NCBI RefSeq assembly: GCF_000147815.2
Contig: NC_015957.1
Coordinates: 2,480,001-2,544,000, forward strand
Direction of reading: 5' to 3'
Length of the DNA: 64,000 nucleotides
From: Streptomyces violaceusniger Tu 4113
Lineage (GTDB): Bacteria > Actinomycetota > Actinomycetes > Streptomycetales > Streptomycetaceae
Shown: piece by piece, positions 8,833-17,225 of the stretch
Layout: each line of letters opens with the position of its first letter
How positions within the stretch are numbered: the stretch's first letter is position 1
Notes under the pieces: generated by a model
The model's database searches: none
What the model was told of the DNA's origin: nothing
What the model saw: only the letters and a program-made list of their open reading frames with translations
Position numbers and translations under genes: made by a program

Positions 8833-10254
8833 GTGCCGTCCATGCTCGACGCGGTCGTTGTGGGAGCCGGGCCGAACGGGCTGACCGCGGCCGTCGAACT
8901 CGCCCGCCGCGGCTGTGCGGTGGAGATCTTCGAGGCCGCGGACACCATCGGCGGGGGCTCCCGCACCGAGGAGCTGACCCTCCCCGGCTTCCGGCACGAC
9001 CCCTGCTCCGCCGTGCACCCCCTCGCCATCGGCTCCCCCGCCTTCGACCGGATGCCGCTCGCCCGGCACGGCCTGGAGTGGCTCCACCCCGAACTGCCGC
9101 TGGCCCACCCCTTCCCGGACGGCACGGCCGCGGTGCTGGCCCGCTCGGTCGGTGAGACGGCCAGGTCGCTCGGCCCGCGCGATGCCGGTACCTACCGTCG
9201 GCTGATCGCGCCCTACCTGGGCAAATGGGCCACCCTCGCCCCCGATATGCTGCGCACCCCCTGGGACGGGGTGCCCCGCGACCCGATTACCTGGGCCCGC
9301 TTCGGGCTGCACGCGCTGCAGCCGGTCTCGCTGCTCGCCGGGCCGCTCCGCTTCCGGGACGAGAAGGCGCGCGCCCTGTTCACCGGGCTGGCCGGGCATG
9401 CCATCGCGCCGACCAGCGCACTGGTCACCGGCGGACTCGCCCTGATCTTCGCCGTCGCGGCCCATGAGGTCGGCTGGCCGATTCCGCGCGGCGGCTCCCA
9501 GTCGATCGTGGACGCGCTGGGGGCGTATCTGCGCGAGAACGGCGGGACGATCCACGTCTCCACCGAGGTCAAGCGGCTCGACGAGCTGCCGCCCGCCCGC
9601 GCGTACATCTTCGACACCTCGCCCCGCGCCCTGGCCCGTATCGCCGGTCTCGGCAACGCCTACCGCCACTACCGTTACGGGGCCGGCGCCTTCAAACTCG
9701 ACTACGCGCTGTCCGGCCCGGTGCCCTGGACCGCGCCCGAGGCCCGGCGCGCGGGCACCGTCCATGTCGGCCCCACCTCGGGCGAGATCGGCGCGGCGCT
9801 ACGGGCCGCCGTCGACGGGCGCGACCCCTCCGTCCCGTTCTTGATCACCTCATCGCCGACCCTGCTCGACCCCTCCCGGGCCCCGGAGGGCAAGCACACC
9901 TTCTGGGCGTACGGCCATGTGCCCAGCGGGTGGAAGGGCGACGCCACGGAGGTGATCGAGCGTCAGCTCGAGCGCTTCGCCCCCGGCTTCCGCGATCTGG
10001 TCCTGGCCCGCGCGGTGGCCGGACCGCCCGAACTCGCCGCGCGCAACGCCAACTACATCGACGGCGACATCGCCTGCGGCGCCTTCGAGGGCATCCAGGC
10101 GGCCATACGGCCCAAGCTCGCCCGCGTCCCGTACGCCACCGCCCACCCGGCGGTCTTCCTGTGCTCCTCCGCCACCCCACCGGGGCCCGGCGTCCACGGC
10201 ATGTCGGGACACCACGCGGCGCGGGCGGTGTGGCGGAGGCTGCGGGCGCGGTAG
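8833..10254 (+). CDS. Phytoene-desaturase-like NAD(P)/FAD-dependent oxidoreductase
   Basis: A 473-residue flavoprotein with an N-terminal dinucleotide-binding fold: [17 protein letters not shown] at about 10-26 followed by the acidic E of IFEAAD that contacts the FAD ribose. A C-terminal FAD segment occurs near [18 protein letters not shown]. The family covers carotenoid desaturases and related amine or isoprenoid oxidoreductases, but no carotenoid genes are nearby, so the substrate is open. The GTG at 8833 was chosen because GAGGGGG lies 5 bases upstream; an ATG at 8842 is the alternative. It converges on hemC with only 25 bases between them. Confidence 0.88.
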   Translation: MPSMLDAVVVGAGPNGLTAAVELARRGCAVEIFEAADTIGGGSRTEELTLPGFRHDPCSAVHPLAIGSPAFDRMPLARHGLEWLHPELPLAHPFPDGTAAVLARSVGETARSLGPRDAGTYRRLIAPYLGKWATLAPDMLRTPWDGVPRDPITWARFGLHALQPVSLLAGPLRFRDEKARALFTGLAGHAIAPTSALVTGGLALIFAVAAHEVGWPIPRGGSQSIVDALGAYLRENGGTIHVSTEVKRLDELPPARAYIFDTSPRALARIAGLGNAYRHYRYGAGAFKLDYALSGPVPWTAPEARRAGTVHVGPTSGEIGAALRAAVDGRDPSVPFLITSSPTLLDPSRAPEGKHTFWAYGHVPSGWKGDATEVIERQLERFAPGFRDLVLARAVAGPPELAARNANYIDGDIACGAFEGIQAAIRPKLARVPYATAHPAVFLCSSATPPGPGVHGMSGHHAARAVWRRLRAR

Positions 10255-10279
10255 GGCCCGGACGGCGGCGGGAGCTGCC

Positions 10280-11239
10280 TCAGTGCGGGATCGTGTCGAT
10301 GACCTCGCGGGCGCCCTGCCGCAGCAGCGCCACCGCGACCGACGTGCCCAGGGTGGCCGGGTCCAGCGGGCCCGCCCACTCGTGGGCGTCCAGCACTCTC
10401 TTGCCGTCCGGGCTGAAGACCCGGGCGCGCAGTGAGAGCCGCCCGTCGCGCTCGGCCTTGGCGTAGCCGGCGATGGGGGAGTTGCAGTGCCCCTGCAGCA
10501 CATGCAGCAGCATCCGCTCCGCGGTGATTTCCTTCCAGACGTCGGCGTCGCCGAGCCCGGCCACGGCCTCGATCGTCTCGGTGTCGTCCTCGCGGCACTG
10601 CAGCCCCAGCACCCCGGCCCCGATGGGCGGGCACATGGTGTCCACCGGGAGGATCTCGCTGATCCGGTCCGTACGGCCGATCCGCTCCAGCCCCGAGACG
10701 GCCAGCATCAGCGCGTCGCACTCGCCCGCCTCCAGCTTCTCCAGCCGGCGGTTGGCGTTGCCGCGCATCGGCACGCACTCCAGCTCCGGGTGGGTGATGG
10801 CGAGCTGGGCGACGCGCCGGACCGAGGAGGTGCCGATCCGGGTCCCCGCGGGCATCTCGTCGAGGGTCAGCCCCTCGGGGTGGATCACGGCGTCGCGGAT
10901 GTCGTCCCGCTTGAGGTACGCGGCGAAGACCGTGCCCGCGGGCAGCGGCCGGTCGGCGGGCACGTCCTTGATGCAGTGCACCGCGAGGTCCGCCTCGCCC
11001 GCCAGCAGCGCGGCGTCCACCTCCTTGGTGAACGCCCCCTTCCCGCCCAGCTTCGACAGATCACCCATCCACCGGTCCCCGGAGGTGGTGACCGGCACGA
11101 CCTCCGTACGGATGCCCGGCCGCAGCGCGGCCAGCTCGGCGCGGACCCGCTCCACCTGGGCCAGGGCCATGGGGGAGGAACGGGAGACGATGCGGATGAG
11201 TTCGGCGGAGCCGTGACCGGAGTCGGAGACGGAAGACAT
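10280..11239 (-). CDS. hemC: Hydroxymethylbilane synthase (porphobilinogen deaminase)
   Basis: A 319-residue enzyme that polymerises four porphobilinogen units into hydroxymethylbilane for heme, siroheme and B12. The catalytic Asp is D92 in HCIKDVP (usually HSMKDVP), the substrate-binding RIGTSSVRR lies at about 134-142, and the dipyrromethane cofactor Cys is C252 in GHCNSPIAG. No hemA, hemB or hemD is adjacent, although streptomycetes normally carry hemC in such a cluster, so this is probably a second copy. The downstream neighbour (minus sense) is the convergent FAD oxidoreductase; the large conflict-system gene ends 30 bases upstream. Confidence 0.93.
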   Translation of the reverse strand: MSSVSDSGHGSAELIRIVSRSSPMALAQVERVRAELAALRPGIRTEVVPVTTSGDRWMGDLSKLGGKGAFTKEVDAALLAGEADLAVHCIKDVPADRPLPAGTVFAAYLKRDDIRDAVIHPEGLTLDEMPAGTRIGTSSVRRVAQLAITHPELECVPMRGNANRRLEKLEAGECDALMLAVSGLERIGRTDRISEILPVDTMCPPIGAGVLGLQCREDDTETIEAVAGLGDADVWKEITAERMLLHVLQGHCNSPIAGYAKAERDGRLSLRARVFSPDGKRVLDAHEWAGPLDPATLGTSVAVALLRQGAREVIDTIPH

Positions 11240-11269
11240 GGCCTAGAGGATAGGCCCTCGGGGCGGGCG

Positions 11270-14200
11270 CTATGTCCGGGCCCCGGGGAACCCCTCCGCG
11301 ACCAGCGCCGCGAGATCGAGGTAGGCGTCGAAGGTCCTGGGCGCCAGCTGCTCGAGGTCGATTTCCCTTCCAGCGGCCACATGGTCGTCGTACGGCACGA
11401 CGACCACGTCGCGGCAACGGGCCCGGAACTCCGTGACCGGGTCTTCTCTCGGGTCGGGCTGGGACGTCTCGTGTGATGTGCTGATCACGGTGATGGCGTT
11501 TCGTGCCAGGTCCCCGTGGCCGTCCTCGGCCAGCCGGTCCAGGATCGTGTGCGCGCTGTTCGTGAGTTCCGCGGACGGGGTGGTGACGATGATGAGCTGG
11601 TCGGCGAGGTCGAGCACGCCCCGCATGCCGGTGCGGGACGCGCCGGCGTCCGAGTCGGCGAGAATGATCGAGTAGTGCCTGCTCAGCGCCCCGATGACGC
11701 GGCGGTACTCCTCGTTGGTGACCGGGACTCGGGGGGTTCCCAGGCTCCTTTGGTCATAGTCCCCCGCGAGGATCTCGAGTCCGGACGGCTTCTGTGTGGT
11801 GAATTGCTCCAGGGACGCATGGTCGTCCGGAAACGGATCGCTGTGCGCCAGATCACGGATGGTCGCCCTGGTCTCGTGCCGAACGCGACGGGTGAGACCC
11901 CGGCCGCCGAGGATCGCGTCGACCGCGAGGACCTGCTCCTCGCGCTCAGTCGCGAAGATGGCGCCGAGCGCGAGGGTCGTCGCGGTCCGCCCGACCCCGA
12001 TCGGGTGGCTGATCACCGCGATGCGGTGACAGACCGTCAGGTCCCTCAGGATCACCTTCCGTTTACGTTGCCGCCGGGCACTTCTGCCGAATCCGGCGTT
12101 CCGGAGAATGGTCGTCAGACGGCTGGGGCGCGCGGCGCGGGCGGGCGGGGCCTCGGGCTGTTCCGGAAGCGGCACCTGAGAGCCGGGGACGGAGGTGTCC
12201 GGCGGCGAGTCGTCCGGGAGTTGGGCGTCCGTCGGGAGTTGGGCGTCCGTCGACTCGAGCTCGTACAGCGTCTCGTGGCCGAACGTCGGCATGGTCGTCA
12301 GGCACTGGACGAAGACGTCCGCCACCCGCCCCGCCGACGGTCGCCTGCTCGGCCGGTCGTCCAGACAGGCGGAGATGGTCGAGAGCAACTGGGGGTTGCG
12401 CCACAGGTCCATGGTGCGGATGAGCTCTCCGGTCGGCTGCGTGTCGCTCAGGGTGCGGAGGATCTGGCCCAGGGCGTAGACGCTGTCCGGGGTGGTGGGA
12501 GCTCCCTGGAGGCGGTCGCCGACACTCGCCTCGGTCCAGCCGATCAGTTTCACCGTGCTGTCGGTGACGAGCACGGTGTCCGCCGTGAGCGGCCCTGGCA
12601 CAACGCCCTTCAGCGAGCACATGTTCACCGCTTCGGCGATGCGGAGGCCGATGGTGGCGGCGTGTACGGCGTCCAGCCGGGGTGAGCCGTCGGGCCTTCG
12701 GCCCATGAGCGAGGACAGCGGTGGGGCCGGGGAGCCGTCGGGCAGTCGGACGCATTCCACCACGAGCCCCGGAGGGTTGAGCGAGGAGGCGTCGACGAAG
12801 AGCCGGGGGGCGTAGTGCCCGGCCATCCGCCGCAGCGCGTCCGCCTCGGCCCGCAGTCGCCGCCCGCTGCCCTGGGCGGTGCCGCCAGGGGCGATGCGTA
12901 TCACCACATCGTTCGACGCGCCCGGCCGACGGGCCAGATAGACGCCCTCCCCCCGACTGCCACCCAGCCTGCGGTAGGCCCGATACGCGTTGATCGACGG
13001 CAGGCCGCTCTCGGGCTCCGGGCGGGAGGCGCGAACGGAGTCGGGTGGCGCCGACGATGGTGGGGCCGTCAAGACATCCGAACCGCAGGTATCGCAGAAG
13101 CGGTCGTCCGGGGCCAGCGGACTGCCGCACTGCGCGCAGACGATGGGCCGCTCGGTCCGGGGGCGTCGGGCGCGGGGCTCCGGAGCCCCGGCCTCCGGCC
13201 GGAAGTGCGTGAGGAACTCCCAGACCTCGTGCGCGGTGTGGCCGTGGGGCCTCTCCCGGCACGACATCACCAGGGCGCGGAGCGGCTCCCAGGCGGCACT
13301 GCTCCAGCGCGGCATGAAATAGAGCCCCGGGGCGGGCCGACGCGTCGGCGCCCCGCCGCCGAGGCTCACCAGGATGTCGCCCAGCGCCCTGACGTTGTCC
13401 TCGGGGGTCGGCGGGCGGTCGCCGCCGAGTGCCGGCGACGGCACACCGTCGATGGACGCCGATGACCAGCCGGTCAGGAGGATGTCCGCACCAGCGACAT
13501 GCACGGTGCTGATGGTGAGGTCACCGTGCACCATGCCCGCCTCCTCGGACAGCCGTACCGCGTCCGCGACTTGGCGGGCGAGCCCGAGGGCGGTGCGCCC
13601 GTCCCACCGCCCGGGGTCGGTACGGGTGGCCTCGTCCAGCCGGTCGTCCCATCGCTCGGCGTCGCCGCGCAGGACGTCCAGCCGGTGGTCCCATCCCTCG
13701 GCGTCGCCGCGCAGGATGTAGTCCAGCCGGTCCCCGATGAAGGCTTCCTCCGCGAGCCACGGAACGTCGTCGCCCAGCCCTGTGCGCAGCAGACGCCGGG
13801 AGTAGCGCCCGTCCATCCGGCGCAGTGCCTCTGCCTCCACGCCCAGCAGGTCGGCGGCTTGCTGTCCGCGCAGATGGCGGGCGATCCGGACGATGGCCTC
13901 CGCACCGTAGGCGTCCTGGCCCAGAAAGGGATTGACTCGCGCTCCCGGCGGCCCGGCCATCGTCAGCCGGTACGGCCCGAGCGTGGGCGGGTCACCGGGT
14001 TCCGGGCGGCGCCACTCCTGCGCTGCGGTGGGGGTCGCGAACGCCGACGGCAGCGACGGCGCCCCCAGCCGGGTCGCCAGCCGTCGCTCCAGCGCGCTGA
14101 ACGGCCGGGCGCCGGCCGGAAGCCGGTCGGTGCCGCGCGTGTCGGCCAGCCAGGCCGGGAAGTCGGGGGAGCGGCCCGCCAGTTGTTCCAGCCGTTGGCC

Positions 14201-16129
14201 GATCAGCCTGCTGGTCGCGACCAGTTCGGACAGCGGTACCGCGCCCAGCAGGGCCCGCTGCGCCGCGTCGGCGAAGGCGAAGGGACGGTGTTCGGGCGGC
14301 AGCGGGTCCGGTCCCGCCGAGGCGGGCGGTTCGACGGGGTGCATCAGCCCGCCCAGGAACACCTCGGCGAGACGTCCGGTGTCGGTCCGGCCGTCCACCG
14401 CCTTCTGCACCATCCGCATCACCGGAACCGGCAGCGGAGCCACGGCGGCCAAATGGGCCGCCAGCCGGTACGCCTCCGGGGACGCCGCGTCCCGGAAGCG
14501 CTGCACGCGGCTCAGCTCATCGGCCGGGGTCGGGGCGGCGGCCGGGCCGGGGGATGTGGCGGCCGGGGTGGGGCGGGGGCCGCCGCGCCCCGGGTCCAGC
14601 AGCGGCAGGACGGCCGTACCGCTCGCGGAGGCGATCAGCCGGGCCCAGTCGGCCAGCGGTCCGGCGTCCGGTTCCAGCACCGGCACCGGAACCCCCTCGA
14701 ACCGCGCCAGGGCGGCGGGCAGCACCGGATCCGCGACCGTCCAGTCCGTATTGGCCGAGCCCGGTCTGCGGGTCCGCACCTGCCAGCGCCGCGCCCGGAT
14801 CCCGGAGCCCTCCCACAGCCGGGGCGGCAGCGCGTGCACCACCGCCGTGGGGCCGACCCCCGCCCAGCGCGCCAGCACCCGGCCCATCCGCCCGTCGCGC
14901 CACGCCGCCCCCACCCCGTCGCTCACCACGAGCACCAGCGTGTGCCCGGAGGGGTCGGAGAGCGCCGTCGTGGGGAGCCTGGGCGCGTCCGGGGCGTAGG
15001 GCCGGGCGCGCAGCGCGGGGGCGTCGGTGCCGCGCGTATGCAGCCCGAGGACGCGTACGACGCGGAACGCGCCCGAGCGCTGCAGCACCGTGCGCAGTTC
15101 GACGGCGAGCCGCCGCCACAGCAGCATCGACATCCCGTCGTCGATGACGAGCGCGAGATCGAGCCAGCGCTCGCGGGCGGGGCGGGTCACCACGTCCGGC
15201 AGACCGGTCTCGGCGAGCGCGGTGGCGGTGGCGGCCTCGTCGAACTCCCGCTTGAGCGGATTGGGGCGGTGCTGTTTCAGCGGGCGCAGGGCACGGCCGA
15301 TGGACAGCTCCTGGCGCAGCGCCTTGTCCTCGGGCACGCGCAGCGGCAGTGCGCGCCGCGCGTCGGGCGCCCCATCCGTACCGGGGCCCTGGCTTCCGCC
15401 GTACAGGCCGCGCAGCCGCTGATCGCCACGGGGGTGGGGGCGGGGCTGGTCCGGCGGGTCGTCCGGGCGCCCCTTCGCGGGGGCGGACGGCTGGGCGCCG
15501 GGGCCCTCGGCTTCGGGGGTACGGGCGGGGGCGGTCGGCTCGGGGGTCGGCTGGGCGGACGCGGCCGGGGAGGCCGTGGCGGGGGGACGGGCGGTCTCGG
15601 GGCGCGTGGCGGGCAGCGCCGTCCCGCCACCTGTCACCGCGCGGGCCAGGGGTGCCCACTCCACGCCGTCCTCGGGCAGCCGGCCGGCCAGCCAGAGCGC
15701 GTCGAGCAGCTCCTCCCTGGACAGTTCGAGACCGCTGGAGGCGAGGACCACCATCGCCTCGTCGAGCCGCCCCAACCGCTCGGTGCCGTCCTGCCCTGCG
15801 CGGTCTTGCACTGCACCGCTCGGCTTGGCGCGGTCTTGTCCGGCGTCGCTCGGCTCGGTGCCGTCCTGCCCTGCGCGGTCTTGCTCGGCGTCGCTCGGCT
15901 TGGCGCGGTCTTGCTCGGTGTCGCTCGGCTCGGTGTCGCTCGGCTTGGCGCAGTCTTGCCCGGCGCCGCTCGGCTTGGCGCAGTCTTGCTCGGTGTCGCT
16001 CGGATTGGCGTCGCTCGGCTCGGTGCCGCCCTGCCCGGCGCCCCCCTGCCCGGCGTCGCTCGGCTCGGCGTCGTCCCGCCCGGCACCGCCCTGCCCCGTG
16101 CCGCCCCGCCCAGCGTCCCCCCGGCTCAT
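11270..16129 (-). CDS. Giant multidomain vWA protein: SAV_2336-type / vWA / two pseudokinases / zinc ribbon / ParA-EspI-like domain
   Basis: A 1619-residue protein. In order: 23 imperfect pentapeptide repeats (5-119); a SAV_2336-like helical segment with ALWLAGRLP (about 121-155); a Pro-rich linker; a vWA-like domain (about 322-515) with MIDAS-like DDGMS at 330-334 and SDG at 403-405; a helical region; a kinase-like domain (about 718-975) where HRD reads HGD and DFG reads TGW; a zinc ribbon C998/C1001/C1012/C1015; a second kinase-like domain (about 1044-1280) with PGPLTADTV and IGW; and a ParA/EspI-like domain (1366-1615) with deviant Walker A IGVGRTATT. It starts 6 bases after the MoxR stop. 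The start is uncertain because no ribosome site is visible and the first 119 residues are repetitive. Likely the vWA partner of the MoxR and VMAP proteins. Confidence 0.8.
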   Translation of the reverse strand: MSRGDAGRGGTGQGGAGRDDAEPSDAGQGGAGQGGTEPSDANPSDTEQDCAKPSGAGQDCAKPSDTEPSDTEQDRAKPSDAEQDRAGQDGTEPSDAGQDRAKPSGAVQDRAGQDGTERLGRLDEAMVVLASSGLELSREELLDALWLAGRLPEDGVEWAPLARAVTGGGTALPATRPETARPPATASPAASAQPTPEPTAPARTPEAEGPGAQPSAPAKGRPDDPPDQPRPHPRGDQRLRGLYGGSQGPGTDGAPDARRALPLRVPEDKALRQELSIGRALRPLKQHRPNPLKREFDEAATATALAETGLPDVVTRPARERWLDLALVIDDGMSMLLWRRLAVELRTVLQRSGAFRVVRVLGLHTRGTDAPALRARPYAPDAPRLPTTALSDPSGHTLVLVVSDGVGAAWRDGRMGRVLARWAGVGPTAVVHALPPRLWEGSGIRARRWQVRTRRPGSANTDWTVADPVLPAALARFEGVPVPVLEPDAGPLADWARLIASASGTAVLPLLDPGRGGPRPTPAATSPGPAAAPTPADELSRVQRFRDAASPEAYRLAAHLAAVAPLPVPVMRMVQKAVDGRTDTGRLAEVFLGGLMHPVEPPASAGPDPLPPEHRPFAFADAAQRALLGAVPLSELVATSRLIGQRLEQLAGRSPDFPAWLADTRGTDRLPAGARPFSALERRLATRLGAPSLPSAFATPTAAQEWRRPEPGDPPTLGPYRLTMAGPPGARVNPFLGQDAYGAEAIVRIARHLRGQQAADLLGVEAEALRRMDGRYSRRLLRTGLGDDVPWLAEEAFIGDRLDYILRGDAEGWDHRLDVLRGDAERWDDRLDEATRTDPGRWDGRTALGLARQVADAVRLSEEAGMVHGDLTISTVHVAGADILLTGWSSASIDGVPSPALGGDRPPTPEDNVRALGDILVSLGGGAPTRRPAPGLYFMPRWSSAAWEPLRALVMSCRERPHGHTAHEVWEFLTHFRPEAGAPEPRARRPRTERPIVCAQCGSPLAPDDRFCDTCGSDVLTAPPSSAPPDSVRASRPEPESGLPSINAYRAYRRLGGSRGEGVYLARRPGASNDVVIRIAPGGTAQGSGRRLRAEADALRRMAGHYAPRLFVDASSLNPPGLVVECVRLPDGSPAPPLSSLMGRRPDGSPRLDAVHAATIGLRIAEAVNMCSLKGVVPGPLTADTVLVTDSTVKLIGWTEASVGDRLQGAPTTPDSVYALGQILRTLSDTQPTGELIRTMDLWRNPQLLSTISACLDDRPSRRPSAGRVADVFVQCLTTMPTFGHETLYELESTDAQLPTDAQLPDDSPPDTSVPGSQVPLPEQPEAPPARAARPSRLTTILRNAGFGRSARRQRKRKVILRDLTVCHRIAVISHPIGVGRTATTLALGAIFATEREEQVLAVDAILGGRGLTRRVRHETRATIRDLAHSDPFPDDHASLEQFTTQKPSGLEILAGDYDQRSLGTPRVPVTNEEYRRVIGALSRHYSIILADSDAGASRTGMRGVLDLADQLIIVTTPSAELTNSAHTILDRLAEDGHGDLARNAITVISTSHETSQPDPREDPVTEFRARCRDVVVVPYDDHVAAGREIDLEQLAPRTFDAYLDLAALVAEGFPGART
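15773..16117 (-). repeat. 15-bp tandem repeats encoding 23 pentapeptides in the giant protein
   Basis: Consecutive five-residue units of the form [DGRC]-[AT]-[EGKN]-[PQ]-[SDG], such as DAEPS, DTEQD and RAKPS, occupy residues 5-119. The DNA repeats with 15-bp period and drifts at single bases. The run keeps one frame, so either it is translated or an internal start (a GTG in the 21st unit) skips most of it. Confidence 0.85.
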
Positions 16130-16135
16130 GCGTCG

Positions 16136-17161
16136 CTACACCGCCCCGCCCAGCCGGTGCAGCACCGCTTCCAGGAGCCCGTCCGCCGTCACGTCCATGC
16201 CGCCCGCCCGCAGGAACACGGCGTTCAGCAGTTGGTCGGTCGCCAGCTCGCGGGCCGCGCGCCGACGGAGGAAGGCGTCCAGCAACTGATCGACCTCCTC
16301 CAGCGCGTCGTCCCCCAGATGCGCGGTGACGATCGCGCGCAGTCGCCCCTCGTCGGGGGTGGGCAGCTCCAGCCGTACGCAGCGGCGCAGGAAGGCGGGC
16401 GGGAAGTCGCGCTCGCCGTTGCTGGTGATCACCACGACCGGGAACTCCTCGCACACCAGCCGGCCCCGACGCACCGTGGCCCGCTCGCCCGCCCGTGCGG
16501 TGAGCACCTCCACCACCGACTGGTCCTCCGGCAGCCGGGCCAGCTCGGGGATCTCGAACTCGCCCTCCTCGAAGACGGTCAGCAGGTCGTTCGGCAGGTC
16601 GACATCGCCCTTGTCGAGTTCGTCGACGAGCAGCACCCGGGGGCGTTCGTTCGGCACCAGCGCGGTGCCCAGCGGTCCGAGCCGCACGAAGCTGCCGATG
16701 TCGGGCTCGGCCTCGCCACGGTCGCGGGTCAGGGCCGTCTCGCGCAGCCGCCCGATGGCGTCGTAGCGGTAGAGCGCGTCCTGCACGGTGGAACGGCTGT
16801 TGACCGGCCAGCGCAGCACCTCGCCCAGCCCCATCTCGTGCGCGACCGCCTGCGCGAGCGAGGACTTGCCGGTCCCCGGGCTGCCGGTGACGAGCAGCGG
16901 ACGTCGCAGATGGAGGGCGGCATTGACCACGTCGGCGTGTTCGGGCGAGATGAGATACGGCGCCGGGCCCGCCGGACCGGAAGCGGACGGCGCCTGCTCC
17001 CCGCCGGGGGCTTCCTGGTCCCCGCCGTCGAAGCGGCGCCACGGCGGGGCGGGTGGCATCTCCACGCGCCGGGGCACGCCGTCCCCCCGGAACAGCCGCC
17101 AGTCGTGCCGGTCCCGTGGATTCATCGGGGAACCTCCCTTTCGGTCCGCCTCAGCGGACAT
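16136..17161 (-). CDS. MoxR-type AAA+ ATPase of a vWA-MoxR-VMAP system
   Basis: A 341-residue AAA+ ATPase. Walker A GSPGTGKS is at 93-100, Walker B VLLVDELDK at 176-184, sensor-1 TSNGE at 246-250, and an arginine-finger candidate in FLRRC (259-260). MoxR ATPases remodel or load a partner with a vWA domain, here the giant protein encoded next. Two in-frame starts each carry a good ribosome site: ATG 17161 behind AGGAGG (7 bases) and ATG 17125 behind AAGGGAGG (about 7 bases). I chose the outer one; the inner removes 12 residues. The frame stays open upstream into the protease gene, but that part is not MoxR-like. Confidence 0.9.
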   Translation of the reverse strand: MSAEADRKGGSPMNPRDRHDWRLFRGDGVPRRVEMPPAPPWRRFDGGDQEAPGGEQAPSASGPAGPAPYLISPEHADVVNAALHLRRPLLVTGSPGTGKSSLAQAVAHEMGLGEVLRWPVNSRSTVQDALYRYDAIGRLRETALTRDRGEAEPDIGSFVRLGPLGTALVPNERPRVLLVDELDKGDVDLPNDLLTVFEEGEFEIPELARLPEDQSVVEVLTARAGERATVRRGRLVCEEFPVVVITSNGERDFPPAFLRRCVRLELPTPDEGRLRAIVTAHLGDDALEEVDQLLDAFLRRRAARELATDQLLNAVFLRAGGMDVTADGLLEAVLHRLGGAV

Positions 17162-17225
17162 CGCGCGCCTCCTGTCATCATCACGTCCTGCCGTCCGCGC
17201 CCAGCACGGCCACCGCGCCCCACCG

